Counted from the first letter of the stretch, positions 1-12,583 are shown. The stretch is 64,000 nucleotides of DNA from Spinacia oleracea (GCF_020520425.1 NC_079492.1:145421861-145485860), one strand, 5' to 3'. Notes: generated by a model from the sequence alone, not told the origin. Numbers and translations: made by a program.

Positions 1-379
1 TGAAAAAGTTAGTAGAAAGCTGATGTGGCAGAGTCTGAAGATTGAAGGTGAGTCTGGGATAAACTCACCCTAACATGATGGTCACTAAGTAAAGCCGATT
101 TTTTGTTCGTATTATGTCATGTATTGATTTCGTCTTGCTCATGATATTAAAAATATTTCATAAATATTCCAAAACAACTCGTTTTATTCTTTACAAATAT
201 TTTCAAAATTCACATATATATTATAATTCGTTTGATCCTTTATACACTTTAAAAAGCATGGTCTATATGAAATCTTTATAAAAAAAAAAGAGAAAAATGT
301 TTTGAATAACTTCAAACGATTAAAAAACAAATCTTAATTTTAAAATGAAAAAAAGGGTAGTGTTTCCAACACAAAACCA

Positions 380-672
380 TACTTGTCAGGTCATGTCGGG
401 TCAGAATAGGTCTGCTCGTCACGCCTATGCCTAATTAAGTTAGCATTATTTTTCATATCGGGCCGAACTGGACCGTGTATTTTCCAAAAAAATTATGGCC
501 CACTGCCTAGACTTTATGCATGTACCGGGCCGTGCTATTTTCTTGCCCGTGCTAAGTTGGATTTTTTCGTGCTTAATCAGGCCGGGCTGGTTGGCCTGTC
601 CCTCAACCATCTTAATTTACGCTACACTCAAATACTCGTTTCAAACTTGTTATAGGCCAATGCGGCCCAAAA
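380..672. repeat. GGGCCGG-rich short repeat, copy 1
   Basis: This stretch contains repeated GGGCC, CCGGGCCGTGC and GGCCGGGCTGG words inside AT-rich flanks. It shares wording and spacing with the copies at 7050, 30659, 37404, 47599 and 58349. Its ends are worn and no clear terminal repeat is visible in this copy. It opens a short spurious reading frame that is not a gene. Confidence 0.55.
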
Positions 673-757
673 TTATTGTATAGATCGTAGAGGGGACAGA
701 GAGAATCTGGACGTAAAAAAGGAGCACTAGTGGACTACCAAGAGTCTTTTTCATATA

Positions 758-1112
758 CTCCCTCTGTCTCTTTTTGTTTTTTACGTTTGGTATTTTTCAT
801 GCGTTTTAACGAATAATTAATTTGCATTGAAATCCCTCAATTTTTTTATTTAAACGAGATAAATTACGTTTATTTATAATGTTTTCACTTTTATCAAAAT
901 TCTGATATTGGGAAATGAGAAAAATTTAATGTCCCAATGGAAAAGTGTGAGGGATTAAATGACCCAATAAATTTGATTGGTTAAATTAATGATTGGACAC
1001 AAATTTTGATAGAATACTAAGTTATTTATGTGATAATATAAAAGGAAATGTAAATAACATTTTGAAATACCCAAAAAGGAAAACGTAAAAAACAAAAAGA
1101 GACGGATGGGAG
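758..1112. mobile_element. Stowaway MITE (family A, about 355 bp)
   Basis: The left end CTCCCTCTGTCTCTTTTTG and the right end in inverted form (CAAAAAGAGACGGATGGGAG) are flanked by TA on both sides. This is the Tc1/mariner-like Stowaway structure. It has no coding capacity. Related copies are at 2599 (half) and 63402. Confidence 0.85.
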
Positions 1113-1160
1113 TACTACCTACAAAGATATCGGTTTCTTCTCGAATAGGCCATTGGATGA

Positions 1161-1404
1161 TATTCCACCTTCTTAATTTTTTATTATTTTTTTGGTTCTA
1201 CTATGAGGAGTTCCCTTCCCCATCGACTTCGACAAGTGGGTTAATCTTTCGCGAGAATGTACATGGGTACCTCGATGGAAAACATCCCTTCCAGTTGAGA
1301 TTTTTTCCATACCCGAGGCCCGAACCTGAGACCTTGGTTAAGGAACAAGAGACCCTTAATTAACCACTCATGCCAACCTCAATTGGTATTCCACCTTCTT
1401 AATT
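1161..1404 (-). mobile_element. tRNA-derived SINE with 18-bp target duplication
   Basis: The body 1179-1386 reads on the minus strand. It has an A-box-like GGTTGGCATGAGTGG, a B-box-like AGGTTCGGGCC, and an A-rich tail that appears as T-rich sequence at 1175-1193. An exact 18-base direct repeat, TATTCCACCTTCTTAATT, flanks it at 1161-1178 and 1387-1404, which is a classic target-site duplication. It belongs to the same general type as the element at 27047 (GGCTCAAGTGG A-box). Confidence 0.85.
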
Positions 1405-2598
1405 GACTCTTGAGTTTTATTATTTTGGACCTAAGTTTCAAAATGGGTTAAGGACTAGAATATTCAATATTGTCATTCTGAATTTATCAAATTTAAATCT
1501 TGTGAAAGATTTTAATTACATAAAAATCAATCAACATGGAAAATTTGACACAAGTTACTTTTGCGGCTTCAATAGAGAATGTTTAATTTCCTATAGATTT
1601 GATAAATTTCATTAGCAAAAAACCATCAGCGTGTCTAAGAACGTAACTATTTTTTTTTTGGAAAGGTAAGAAGAATACACAATAGGAGCCCCTATGCTCG
1701 AGGGATACTCCTAAGTAGTCATCCTGAAGAATAAAAACTAATTGCGGACTGACTATGTAGATTTTTTTGGTGCAATTTGACTAAATACTAGTACAATACA
1801 AGTTCGATATAGTTCTATCCTAAATCAATCAGTCATAAGTTGAAAAGTTTCCACCAATTTGTACGTCAGTCATTTCCTATCTCCTTTTCAATGCTACGCG
1901 ACAATGCCTACGTGTTCCAAGAAAAGGAAATACGAGACAATTATTCACAACTCACGTTAATTTATGTTCTCAACATGATTTCAATATGGAATAACGTTTA
2001 GTCGATTAATAATACAATAGGCGAAATTATTCCGAAAAATAATAGGAAGTTTGAAAATAATTGAGGCTCATCATTTTAAAGATTGAATATAAAAATATTC
2101 CCTAGGAAAAATTATTATAAATACCAATTATTTGTGTTAAACTAAAGATTGTATTCTTCCTTGGCAAGTTTTTGTTGAATGGAAAAAATATAGAGGAATG
2201 ACCAATCGTTTGCAGTTGCTTTCAACAACAAGGTAGCGTATGAGTGAGGTAGGCTTGAATTGATCCGTAAGACGACTCGTTTTTTTTGTTAGTAATTTCC
2301 ACAAGTAAGCCAACAGCCCACTATGAATTCGATTCATACTACATTTCAAGGGCCCATTTACAGTTTTCCTTTTTCTATTTCATGCAATTTTTGCCATTTG
2401 TTCTTCTTGTTTTGCTTTTGTGTTTCTAGTCAATGTTTGGTCACAAAGTCCATAACCAATTCTACTTTTCACTCTTACTAAACAATTGGTATTTGTGCAT
2501 CATGAATTAACTTTTTTAAAAGTGTTTGGACAATTCTGACATTCTCCCCGTTGCTCATTTATGAAAAAGAGATTTTAGAAAAATTAATTATGAAATAC

Positions 2599-2690
2599 TC
2601 CCTCCGTCTCTTTTTGTTTTTTACGTTTTGTATTTTTCACGCGTTTTAACAAATAATTAATTTGCATTGAAATCCCTCAATTTTTCATAT
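2599..2690. mobile_element. Half copy of Stowaway family A
   Basis: The first 90 or so bases match the left end of the element at 758 almost exactly (CTCCCTCCGTCTCTTTTTG and onward), then the similarity stops. No right terminus is present, so this is a truncated copy. Confidence 0.75.
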
Positions 2691-2845
2691 ATGAAGTAGT
2701 CTGTATGTGAATATTACTTCCAGACATTAATAGTAGTTTACTATGGTTTTGGTTTTGGTTTTTCCTCCCTTTGATAGGTCTGTTTTGTTGTTCTTTAAGG
2801 TACATATTCAACAATTAGTTCAATTTCTATGTTAAGAAGTATCGT

Positions 2846-2965
<120 letters not shown>

Positions 2966-4282
2966 ATTTGAGGTATTTTTGAGAAAATTTTTTGATCATA
3001 GAAAATGAATCTAATGTACCTTTACCAAACTATAAGTTAGTATTTGCACAAAGAATGTAATTTCTATCATAAAACCAGAAAACATAGTGAATGCATGCGG
3101 ATGAACTTTATAAGCTGGTTTATGAAAATCGGTTAAACTAAAAAATTACAAATACAAAATATGTAAACAGTTTAAGGATGTGCAATGAGATCACGTAAGA
3201 TAGTACTCCGTACTGTATAATTAACAAACATAATTTTATTTGACATAAAAGAGGATTAATAAACTTTAAAGGAAACCCCATATATGGAAAAAAAAAAAAA
3301 TTGAAAAAGCATCATGCCGTAAGAGGCATGAACGACAATTTGGTCATTTTCCTAGGCCAGACTTTTGTTAGATAATGCCCAAAACGTTTAATTAATTTAA
3401 TTAGGAAGTAATAATATTGGAAATAAAAGTACATGCATTTCTATAATTATTCACGTGTGAAACAAACTACTATGGAGTATGGACTAACCAAGCAGTTTTA
3501 TTAGGGAACACTGTAAACTTGTGCAAATGTTTCTCACCGGCTAATTTGGTAAGAAAATGCAGATTGTTTTTTCGAGTGGCGTTGTACATTAAAGAAGCCT
3601 CCGGTGATATATCAACCTTATATGGCTAGAATGCTAGATGCAAATGGGCACATGACATGATTTTAATTTAGGTTGTACACTTATACGTTTCATATAACTA
3701 TGTTTTATTATTTATATTTTTGTACCCGTCCTATTTATAATTGGACACATGACATGATTCAAAATTATTTTGTTCCATATAATTGTGTTTAGATATTTAT
3801 ATTTTTGGACCCTAATTTTGTACGAAGTATAAGATTCACTTCATTTTAGGCAGTATGTTTGAAAATTCTTTGCTACTCCGTAGTTCATTATTTGAAAATT
3901 CGAGTGTTATTACAACCGTCCCTCTAAATTATTGTTTACCCTTTATCGAGTTTAAATTTTAAACCAATAACTTTTTTTTTTACTTGTTATCTTTCTATCT
4001 CTTTTTTATTGGGCCCACTTATCAACTCATATTATAAAATATTATTGAGGGAAAAATATATTGTTGTTGTTGTTATTTGTGGGCATACGCCTCCATCTAT
4101 TCATACCCCGTATTACAAACTAGATATTTTATGTTTCGTTGGTTTCTTAAGTCTTTATAGATTTCTATCTTATACTCCGTATCATATAGCTAAGATATAA
4201 TATAACTCTATCACATACGATATTATATCATCTATCATCAACACATATTCATAACCATATTTTAATTATTACAAACTTTTAT

Positions 4283-4790
4283 ATAAGGCGGTCTTACACA
4301 AAAGACCGTCTTGGTGTCATATAAGTTAAACAATGGAACAAATTAGTAAAGCTATGAAACCAATTAGTTAATCACTGGAACTAATTAGTTAAGCACTTGA
4401 ACCAATTAGTTATTGAACCAATTAGTTAATTAAACAATTGAACTAATAAGTTAAACATTGGAACTAATTAGTTAAACAATCAAAGCAGTCTTTTCGGTAA
4501 GATCACTACAAAAATTTGTATCTTTTATGACAGCTTAATAACGACGGGTAAAAATCCCGTCGCAATGGGGCTTTTACGACGGGGATAACAACCCAACAAA
4601 GACGGGAACAACCGTCGCAAATGTCTTTTACGACGGATTAACGACGAGATTTTCCATTAACGACGACCTCCTTTTATAACGGGTTCGCGACGGAAAATCC
4701 CGTCGTTAATAAACAATTATTGACCTTTAGCGCCGTCGTTAATAGTACAATTTCTTGTAGTGGATGGTTTTACTCAAAAGTTGCTGAATT
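4283..4790. mobile_element. Inverted-repeat element with 21-bp minisatellite, split by a CACTA MITE
   Basis: The left part has GGCGGTCTTACACAAAAGAC and the right part has GCAGTCTTTTCGGTAAGAT, then GGTTTTACTCAAAAG beyond the inserted MITE. Between them (about 4318-4486) lies a degenerate tandem array of roughly seven 21-bp units of the type GTTAAACACTGGAACTAATTA. I infer a small transposon whose interior expanded as a minisatellite and which was later hit by the CACTA MITE at 4504. Confidence 0.5.
4504..4762 (-). mobile_element. CACTA-type MITE, copy 1 (TSD GAT)
   Basis: Ends are CACTACAAAAATTTG and TTTCTTGTAGTG, with the 3-bp target duplication GAT on both sides (4501-4503 and 4763-4765). 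Three-base duplications and CACTA termini identify the CACTA superfamily. The interior is a run of short inverted words built on ACGACGGG and CCCGTCGT. It is non-coding, and in opposite orientation to the other copies. Confidence 0.88.
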
Positions 4791-5189
4791 TTAATAATGT
4801 GAACAATGCTCTATGGGACAATAAAAAAGGAGACAGAGGGAGTAGGACTCTAATCATATCGGTTAAAATGAGGGCATTGATAAAATTAAATAGATAGGGT
4901 TAAAAACTAAAAGAAGGTAAAATGGAGAAGAGACAAAGAGAGAAGTTTGTCCAGAAAACAGCTAAGATTGTAATAAGAAGATCTACTAAAGAAAAGAAGG
5001 TACATTTATTATTATTAGGTTCCATTAGAGAAGATAATTGATACTACTACATTACTACCCACCACCCAGTAACCACCCATGGCAGTGCATTTGACATGAC
5101 TTCGATCTCACATTTATTGCTTTACACCCTTCACCCTTTCCTATTTTTAAAATCGCCTCGCATTATGTATGCTTAGATACTGTTCTATT

Positions 5190-5394
5190 TATGGTGCGTT
5201 CTAATCACCTGAATTTTATTTATTTTTTCTACACTTATCTGAACCTATTAGAATTAATCAACAATTTAAATTATAAAAATTACTTGATTAATCCTTATTT
5301 TTCCTAAAGTTATCTTATTTGAATTTATCTGAATTTAACATTATCTTATTTTTCCTGAAATAAGTAAAAATAAGATGAACAGAAACATGCCTTA
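5190..5394. mobile_element. hAT-like inverted-repeat element (AAATAAGTTCAG family), worn copy
   Basis: The termini GGTGCGTTCTAATCACC and, inverted, AAGGCATGTTTCTGTTC are similar, and the interior has CTTATCTGAA words shared with the copies at 11699, 38300 and 44960. The copy is degraded and its ends are approximate. Confidence 0.45.
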
Positions 5395-5638
5395 GATTCT
5401 TAGTTTCTAGCTTACTACTCCCTTTCTCTGTTTATCAACTTCTTGTATCTTCCCCTTTTATTTATTTTTCGGGCCGGGGGAGACTCCTCGAATACATACT
5501 CCCTACGTTCCCGGACACCAACAATCTTATTCCCTTGCACAGAGTACAAGTTTGAATTTTAAATGACAAATAATTTCGAATGTGTGACGCCGTTCGTGAT
5601 AAATAGGATAGATCACTAGAAAAACTCACAAACAGTTA

Positions 5639-5742
5639 CTCCCTTTGCCCTTATTTATTTGCCCCGCACCAAAAACAGAAATGAGGAAATTTTAGGAAAA
5701 CCTAAAATAGACAACGAGGCAAACAAATAAGGACGGAAGAAG
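5639..5742. mobile_element. Short Stowaway MITE (104 bp)
   Basis: CTCCCTTTGCCCTTATTTATTTGCC at the left is matched in inverted form at the right (GGCAAACAAATAAGGACGG), with TA on both sides. It is nearly all terminal inverted repeat, so as single-stranded RNA or DNA it would fold into one hairpin. Confidence 0.8.
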
Positions 5743-5984
5743 TATAATTGTATCCATTAAAATCGAGGAATTAGCTCACTTATCATTTTCACAAAAACCC
5801 TGCTCTTACATTTATTGCCTACCACACACGGAAGGATATAAAGGTTGCACACAAGTGTAAGTTTAACATATAAATGAGGAACTCAAATAACTAACTCAAT
5901 TGTTTTTTTGATGAAAATTTATCTAAATTAAACTTATACTTAAGGTCAACTTTATATATTGATCCAAGTTTGCTAAAAGTAACA

Positions 5985-6005
5985 CCCCCCCCCCCCCCCC
6001 CCCCC
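5985..6005. repeat. Poly-C tract of 21 bases
   Basis: Twenty-one consecutive C residues followed by seven A. G-strand runs of this length can form G-quadruplexes; length is prone to sequencing error. Confidence 0.95.
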
Positions 6006-6548
6006 AAAAAAAGGACCACAATATTTTGGAAACAAACACTTCGTGCGAAATATTACATTCTATAAATTATATGTATATGTAGGAAATTGCACTAATAATA
6101 TAAGAAGAAAAGGAAAAGGATTCACATTTTTCTCTTTTCAAATAAACAAGCTAAGATTATGAGTAATTATAATGAGCTTATGGCTTAAAACTACGCGATT
6201 AATTAACAATAATGCACACCCAATTGCGAATGGCCTAGCAATTAATAATTTGACATCTCCTTCCTTAATAGGAGTTGACACTCTTTTTTTTTTTATATAG
6301 ATTTTTTATAGGAGGAAAATCAAAAAGGAAAAGAAAAAAAAAAGCCCTAAAAATGTAGGGCAGTCTTTTATAAAATGTGGCGGAGTAGTTAAATGATGAT
6401 TTCTCCTTTTCCCCTCCTCCTATACTAGAAAAAAGGAGATTAGAAAAACTTGTGGGAAACCTTATATATATATGTATGTGCTGTTCAAACTTCAAGAGTA
6501 GTCTTTAATCTTGCTTAATCTTGCTTAATTAAGATTAATTAAGCTTAA

Positions 6549-9500
6549 TTAAGAACTCGAAGACGATGACCAAATAGCCTCAAGCTCCCGTGCAAAAGCC
6601 TTTTGACGACCAACAACAATGGTGATATGATCTTTATTATCGAATACCTTAACTTGAGCTCTTGGTATTTTTGTTTGGACATTGTAGCTGCATTCGACTG
6701 GTAGAAGGTCATCATCTCTACCATGGAATACGGTCACGTTACATTTAAGTTTGTCCCTAACAACGTCTAGGTATTTATCAAGTTTGCTTGCTGATCCACA
6801 GATTATATTGTGTAATGTGTGCCAAGCTGCGTTATGGGTGTGTAGAAAGAAACCTTCCATTAGATATGTTCGTACCCTGCATACATATATAGATCATAAA
6901 CTTAGTTAGCAAATGAATAGGTCTAATCATATGTTACATTAAGTTTCAATACATGTGACATGTGAGTTGTGACATGTGAGGGGGTTGGCTAAATCAAGAA
7001 CATAGAGCGTCTATTTAGGATGCAAACAATCTAAATTAGTGTATTGTAGACCTGAATAAAAGTCGGGCCGGACCGAGAGAATAAAAAACTGCCCATTGCG
7101 TTGGGCCGGGCCAATTTTGTGTGCCAAAAACCCGCTATTTCGGGCCAAAATTAGCTGGCTTTTTGGGCCGGGTCAATTTTATAACTAAAAATGTTGTTTT
7201 GCATTGTCCAAAGCCCACAATTTTTTTAAAAAGTTCGGGCCGGGCCGGACTCGAAAACTGGGCTGGAATAGGGTGTCCAAAACCCGCTAATTTTCGGGCC
7301 GGGCCCATGATGATCAGCTATAGTGTATTGGTACAGATTTAATATGTTATTGGTCTACTAGTACACTAAAAGTCTAAAATCACTACAGTTAGACTTTACG
7401 CTTTGTTGGTACTGAAAAACTTTATTGGTACTGATCACTACCAATAACAAACTAATCAGTATCAATAAAGGTTGTTAGTGTCCAAAATGGATGCGCATGT
7501 TTTTGTCCAAGACTTCTTCGACATGTGAGACCTAGTTTATGTAATTTTATGTATTTTAGATGAATTAGTTAAACACATAGCAAGTCATTTTCTTTGATTA
7601 AATAAACTAAAGATATAGAAGAATAATAAGTATTATTGTGCCCCGGATGTTTTTATTTTTCTTTCTTTTTTCGGGGGAATTTTTGGTTAAGTTATGCATC
7701 ATTTTCAAAGTTTGAGGCTCCATCAATGAATTAATTTGATCTTTTAAGTTTGTTACAACTCAAACGTACAAATAAAGTGCGCACAATTGTAATCCATATG
7801 TGAAACACGTACCGACACCTTATCTTATAATTAAGTTGAAAATGTCTACATCTTCCATATATAATTCTATGTACGTACAATTTAAGACAGTGTGGTGTTT
7901 ATGAAACCTAAAACAAAGGCGTAATAAAGGATTTCCCTATAATTATTATGTATAGAAAGTCGTGATATTTCCTAAAATGAGCCAAGCTTCTAATTACGAG
8001 TACTTTTTAGTAAAGGGTGGGTGATAGTTGAACTAGAAATGAAGTATTCGATTCAATTTCTCAAGTATCATAAAGGAAATATTATGAAAGAAAAAGAAAC
8101 TAGGATTCATAATCAACTTGGAATGACTCAAGGAGGGAGTAATTGCACCAACCTATCACCTATGGGCTAACGTAGAACTTTTGTTGTTCATTTTTAGAAA
8201 AATAATTACATCCATAGCTCGACTCCTATATCAGACAATATACTTACTTAACTGTCAGACTATACTTAATAGTCTATCATCTAGGCAAAAGAATAGTTTC
8301 CGAAGGTGAATTTTGAAACGCCTTAATTTAATGTATAAGACAAATTACATGTTAAAGCTAAGCATATTGATTTAGACAACCAAATTAAATGCCACCCATT
8401 CTTTAAAAATGGAGCAATTTTTTTTTTTTTTGGTGAAAGATGTAAGATTTACTAGCCATGTGACTATGTGAGACGAGTAATGGAGTAGTTTTGACTTTTG
8501 TAGCTAAAACAAATAGTCTTAATAAATACACCTAAATGCAATGCAAAGATATGATAAATGCACCCAGGTGTTGTACTACTTACAAAAAATAAATAAAAAA
8601 TAACTTTTATATATTAAAAAAATAAGAAAAATAAAATAAATGGTGGCCTCTCCTGTGATCTTGAAGAGGGGAGCTTTCACCAAAGTAATTACTTGTTGGG
8701 ACAGTTTACTAGCCAATCAAAATCAAACTTTTTAAAGTGGTGAAAAGAGGGTGAGGGGCTTTATGGTAATTTTGTCATGTTACCAAATTTTATGATGTTT
8801 TAAACACACACGTTCAATTCTTACTACTACTAAAAATCAGTCAACGAGAAGTTTACCTATTTCTGGTGACGAGTTTGGCAAGAAATTCCCACACTCGGTG
8901 GTTTTTGCAGATGAGCAAGCAAATTGTCCGAGATATATGCTCATACCAACATGCTATCGACGCCCCCATCGCTATCGGCGGCCACACTCGCCGTGGCGCC
9001 ACTCTCCTTAGAACGTATTGTGTGGCTTGTTCTCCTTTAGGCACCGGGAAATATGGCTGCAACATAATTATTCTGACTTAGTCAATTTCAAAAATAATTA
9101 ATTGTCACTATAATACAAACAAAATTATTGATAATTAATCCTAACAAAATCTTTAAGTTCCAACCTACCAATGAATGTTGGTACTTCAAGTAACTAATTT
9201 TTTTTTAATTGGAAAAAATAGTACGGAGTATTATATGTAAGTTATTATAAAATGTTTTGTAAAGTCTTACCTGTCAAATTAAAAGCTATGGGGAGATCAT
9301 TGGGATCATCCAACTGTCATAATTGGTATTATAATAAAATCACACTCCTCAACCCCCTATGTTACCCTAATATTAAATGCAAGTTTTTTACTTCTTAACA
9401 CTATTCCATAACCATATTAATCTCAAATTATCTCAAATAACGAATTATCAGAGTCATTAAAATTTAATATTTCGAAAATATACATTGATACAAATCGAAT

Positions 9501-10708
9501 ATACATGTATAATTGTGGAACGAGTATCAATGTCTAATAACGTACGGAGTAAAAATTATATCGGAACAGAGAGAATACAGAGAAGTACTTACAGGAGCGA
9601 TCAAGGTGAGTGATTTGATTTTGGATGGATGGCGAACCGCCAGGGCTAGGGCCAAAATGCAGCCTAGAGAATGGGCGACAATGTGGAAAGATTTAACCGT
9701 GTGGGTTTCCAATACAGAACGCTCAATTATCTCTACGTGTTCTCTTAGAGTGTACAGTGAATCCGTTGGTTTCGGACTCCTCCCAAACCCTAGCAAATCC
9801 ACCGCGAAAAGGCGGTACTTTGATTTCGTTGCCGCTGTGAAATTCGGGAACACAGTCTCTGTCCAAAACTTAGATGATGATATAAACCCATGTATAAACA
9901 ACACATCCTCTGTTCCTGCCTTGTCTCCTATAATATTATAATAAAATGTAATTAAATTTAAGTAAATTAAACCATATATTATACTTCTATATCACGTAAT
10001 TTAGATAATGTAGCATATATATAATATAGTAATGTTACCAAGTTGAGCACCATCAGAATGAACAAAGAGGGCATCCTTAGATGAAGTAGTCCAAGAACAA
10101 CAAGTCGAACAATCGCAATCCGACCACCTTGGAATCGGAAATGATTGCATACCACCGATCTTCCCTTGTAGCATCTCAATTATAGTGGAGTTAACAGTAA
10201 ATGTAGTGGTTCCTCCTTTCTTATTATTCGACGTCGTTTTTGCACTCATCTTCTCACAGATAACCGACGACGCTTGGTGGTTGTGGTGGTGGAGGTGGTG
10301 GTGTTTGTGTACGATACTGGTGGTGTCGAGTTTGTTAAGGCGGTTAACGGTGGTTCTAGAGATCTCGGACACTATCGAAGGGCGAGTGTAGAGAGTGTCC
10401 GAGACATCTTCAAGTTGTAGCTTGGTGGAGGTAAGGCGGACGATCTTGGTGGACTCGCCCTTTTCCGACACCAAGATGGTTTTTCCGGTGCTTGTCACGG
10501 CCAAGGCTTGTTTGGCGGAGGAGGAGCAGCAGTAACACGGCTTCCACTCCGCCTCGACAACGAAATCAGCAATTTTGTACACCAAGCATAAGATGAAATC
10601 TAAAAGGTCTAGTAATGTAAATACTAGGAAGCTTATCCCTTCATTAATGGCTCTTCCTGTTAGTAATATAACCGATCTAGCTTTCCCCATGTTCTTCTTT
10701 ACACTCAT
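6549..10708 (-). CDS. BDG: BODYGUARD-like alpha/beta hydrolase (cuticle biogenesis), 4 exons
   Basis: Exons on the minus strand are 10708-10039, 9927-9593, 9056-8857 and 6876-6549. All junctions are GT..AG and the frames join (510 aa plus stop). The N-terminal part has a hydrophobic stretch followed by EAEWKPCYCC, a BODYGUARD hallmark. The hydrolase fold begins at LFIHGF near residue 233. The nucleophile Ser is in VAHSLG (about residue 310), with likely acid Asp in FHGRDDDLLP (about 457) and His in KDHITIVVG (485). BODYGUARD proteins are extracellular, epidermal, and needed for cutin and cuticle formation; the exact reaction is not settled. An in-frame ATG at 10756 would add 16 residues, and one at 10690 (MGKARS) would remove six; the family usually starts near the latter. 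A His-rich, low-complexity insert lies near residues 130-145. Intron 3 (about 2 kb) holds a GGGCCGG-rich repeat. Family assignment is very secure; which paralogue is less so. Confidence 0.95.
7050..7312. repeat. GGGCCGG-rich short repeat, copy 2 (BDG intron 3)
   Basis: Dense GGGCCGGGCC words alternate with AAAACCCGCTA and TTTTTT stretches, beginning GTCGGGCCGGACC and ending TTTCGGGCCGGGCCC. It lies within intron 3 of the BODYGUARD-like gene. It is a rearranged member of the same repeat family as 47599 and 58349. Confidence 0.6.
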
Positions 10709-10874
10709 TCTTACACTAACACTAACAAGCTGAATAACGAAAACAAGGCACGACACAACACAGCACGACTCGGCCAGGCTAATTAAGCCTTAGTTTGATA
10801 GATGATGGAAGATGAAAAAAACACACACTCACAAATGTGTGATAATGTGGTTGAACTAATTTAGAAGGAGTAAG

Positions 10875-10884
10875 TATATATATA
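10875..10884 (-). promoter_or_regulatory. Possible TATA box of the BODYGUARD-like gene
   Basis: A TATATATATA run lies about 170 bases upstream of the chosen start codon. It is a plausible core promoter position, but AT-rich repeats are common here and no other element confirms it. Confidence 0.35.
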
Positions 10885-10936
10885 ATGTAGGCTTTAATTG
10901 AGTAATGATGTTGAAATAATGTGAAAATTAGAGAAT

Positions 10937-10941
10937 AAATA

Positions 10942-10968
<27 letters not shown>
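10937..10968. repeat. (AAT)n microsatellite upstream of BDG
   Basis: About ten AAT/TAA trinucleotides lie in the 5' flank of the BODYGUARD-like gene. A GA-rich purine tract follows at about 11098-11150. Confidence 0.9.
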
Positions 10969-10972
<4 letters not shown>

Positions 10973-11332
10973 GCCAACCCGGATTAATTGGCCTCTCTCT
11001 AATTAAAAAAAAGGGCGGTACATAATAGTGTGGAAAATATAGCAAAGGAAGAAAGAGGAAGAAGAGGTCTTTAAATGAAGACACTCTAGCTTGTTTGTGA
11101 GAGAGAGAGCGTGAGAAAGAAGAAGGAAGAAGGGGAGAAAAAAGAGGTCGTAAGGGACACGTAGTAAGATGGGGTGGGGGAAGAAGGGAAGATAAATGAA
11201 ATGAAATGAAATTAATTCATTGTTTCATTTAAAATTGTTCGTTGGGCAAGAGACTATGGTAGGTGGTGGTTGAACCCACCCTCCTCCCTTCTTAGGGTTA
11301 AACACCTCTCTTCTCTCTAACAAAGGCGATAC

Positions 11333-11621
11333 AAAAATGCCTGAAATGTGTCCACTGTGAATCCGGGTGTACCATGTAGACTATGTATTAGTCTCATTCG
11401 AATATTCTATGTTTATTCATGTACAGAGTTAAATGTACAAACAAGCAAAAAAATTAGTCTTGGCATAAAAAATGCCTGAAATGTGTCTACTGTGTATCCG
11501 GGTGTACCAGGTAGACTACGTATTAGTCTCATTCTAATATTCTATGTTTATTCATGTACGGAGTTTTTTTTTTTTTAGGGGAATTCATGTACGGAGTTAA
11601 ATGTACAAACAAGCAAAAAAT
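11333..11621. repeat. Tandem duplication, unit about 134 bp
   Basis: The segment starting AAAAATGCCTGAAATGTGTC at 11333 is repeated from about 11468 with few changes. The second copy has an extra insert of a T run plus a short repeat of ATTCATGTACGGAGT. No gene is associated with it. Confidence 0.85.
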
Positions 11622-11698
11622 AGTATTGGAAATACCGTTCACGGAATTTTTGTTTTAGATAGTAATTTTTTCATGGTTTTTGTTAATAATGTAATTAA

Positions 11699-11936
11699 GG
11701 CTATCGGTTTCTTCGAATTATTTTGTCTGAACTTATATTATCTGAACTTTTCTGAATTTATCTAGACTTATTTGAACTTATATTAATTTATTTTATCTAA
11801 AAAAACTTATTAGTCTGAAATAAACTTATTTATGTGTGAAAATATATGACTAAAACTTTTTTTTTTTTTAAACTTATCTGAAATTATCTTAGTTAATGTG
11901 TGAAATAAGTCAAAATAAGTCAAACCGGACATAGCC
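11699..11936. mobile_element. Inverted-repeat element (AAATAAGTTCAG family)
   Basis: The ends GGCTATCGGTTTCTTC and, inverted, GGCTATGTCCGGTTTGAC match imperfectly. The interior is a series of TCTGAACTTAT and AAATAAGT words on both strands. Members at 38300 and 44960 share this structure. Length and ends suggest an hAT-type MITE, but no clean 8-bp duplication is visible. Confidence 0.6.
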
Positions 11937-11939
11937 TAA

Positions 11940-12583
11940 TCTATACTAATATATTAAAAGGGGTTGTGGAAAATGTATATGTGTCACGTCACGTAGTACT
12001 CTTCTCACGCCACATCATCCATTCACCATGTATTATGTAATGGACAACAAAAAATCAATACAATGAGATTCGAACACCAGACCTCCAGTTTGGATGATAA
12101 TTCTCATTACCATTTTAACCAACCACCAATTGTGGTTATCTCTTCACATTAATTTATAAATAAATGTTCACATGAAATCTAAAACAAATAAATTTTATGT
12201 GACTTTTTAATTTCTATGGACTATTTTGAAAAGGAAAAAAAATTAAAGCGTTATGACAACCATGAAGAAACCTGATGTCATAAGTCTCATAAGAATCAAC
12301 TATAGGATTGTCTTACATAGCTGCATATATATCTAATTTGGTGTTTATTAATTTGACGCACTTAATTCCACGAGAAAACAAATTATACAAATTGTAAGAT
12401 GATATGATTGAAAACTTACTTGCCATGATAAATGACTTAGCGTGTCTGTGTAGTTGACGAAATTAACGGATATTTTTTATTCTAGAGAATACAAGTATTT
12501 GGGTCAAATATTGAGCTCAAGAAAAATCTAAAACTTTAGTTATTCAATGTAGCAACCGGGGTATCGCCCGGGCCACACACTAG
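11940..12583 (+). mobile_element. Non-autonomous Helitron (about 644 bp)
   Basis: The 5' end reads TCTATACTAATATATTAAAA after an A. The 3' end has a GC hairpin, ACCGGGGTATCGCCCGGG, followed eight bases later by the terminal CTAG and a T. This is the standard plant Helitron structure: 5'-TC, subterminal hairpin, CTRR-3', insertion between A and T, no target duplication. It has no Rep/helicase coding. A tRNA-like B-box segment (about 12062-12120, minus strand) lies inside. Confidence 0.8.

Noticed and set aside
4318-4486. CRISPR-like array (repeats of about 21 bp)
   Set aside because: The units are contiguous and degenerate with no spacers, and this is a plant nuclear sequence. It is a minisatellite inside a transposon.
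9513-9941. 142-aa open frame on the plus strand
   Set aside because: It is the antisense shadow of BODYGUARD exon 2, whose minus-strand frame has clear hydrolase motifs and matching splice sites.
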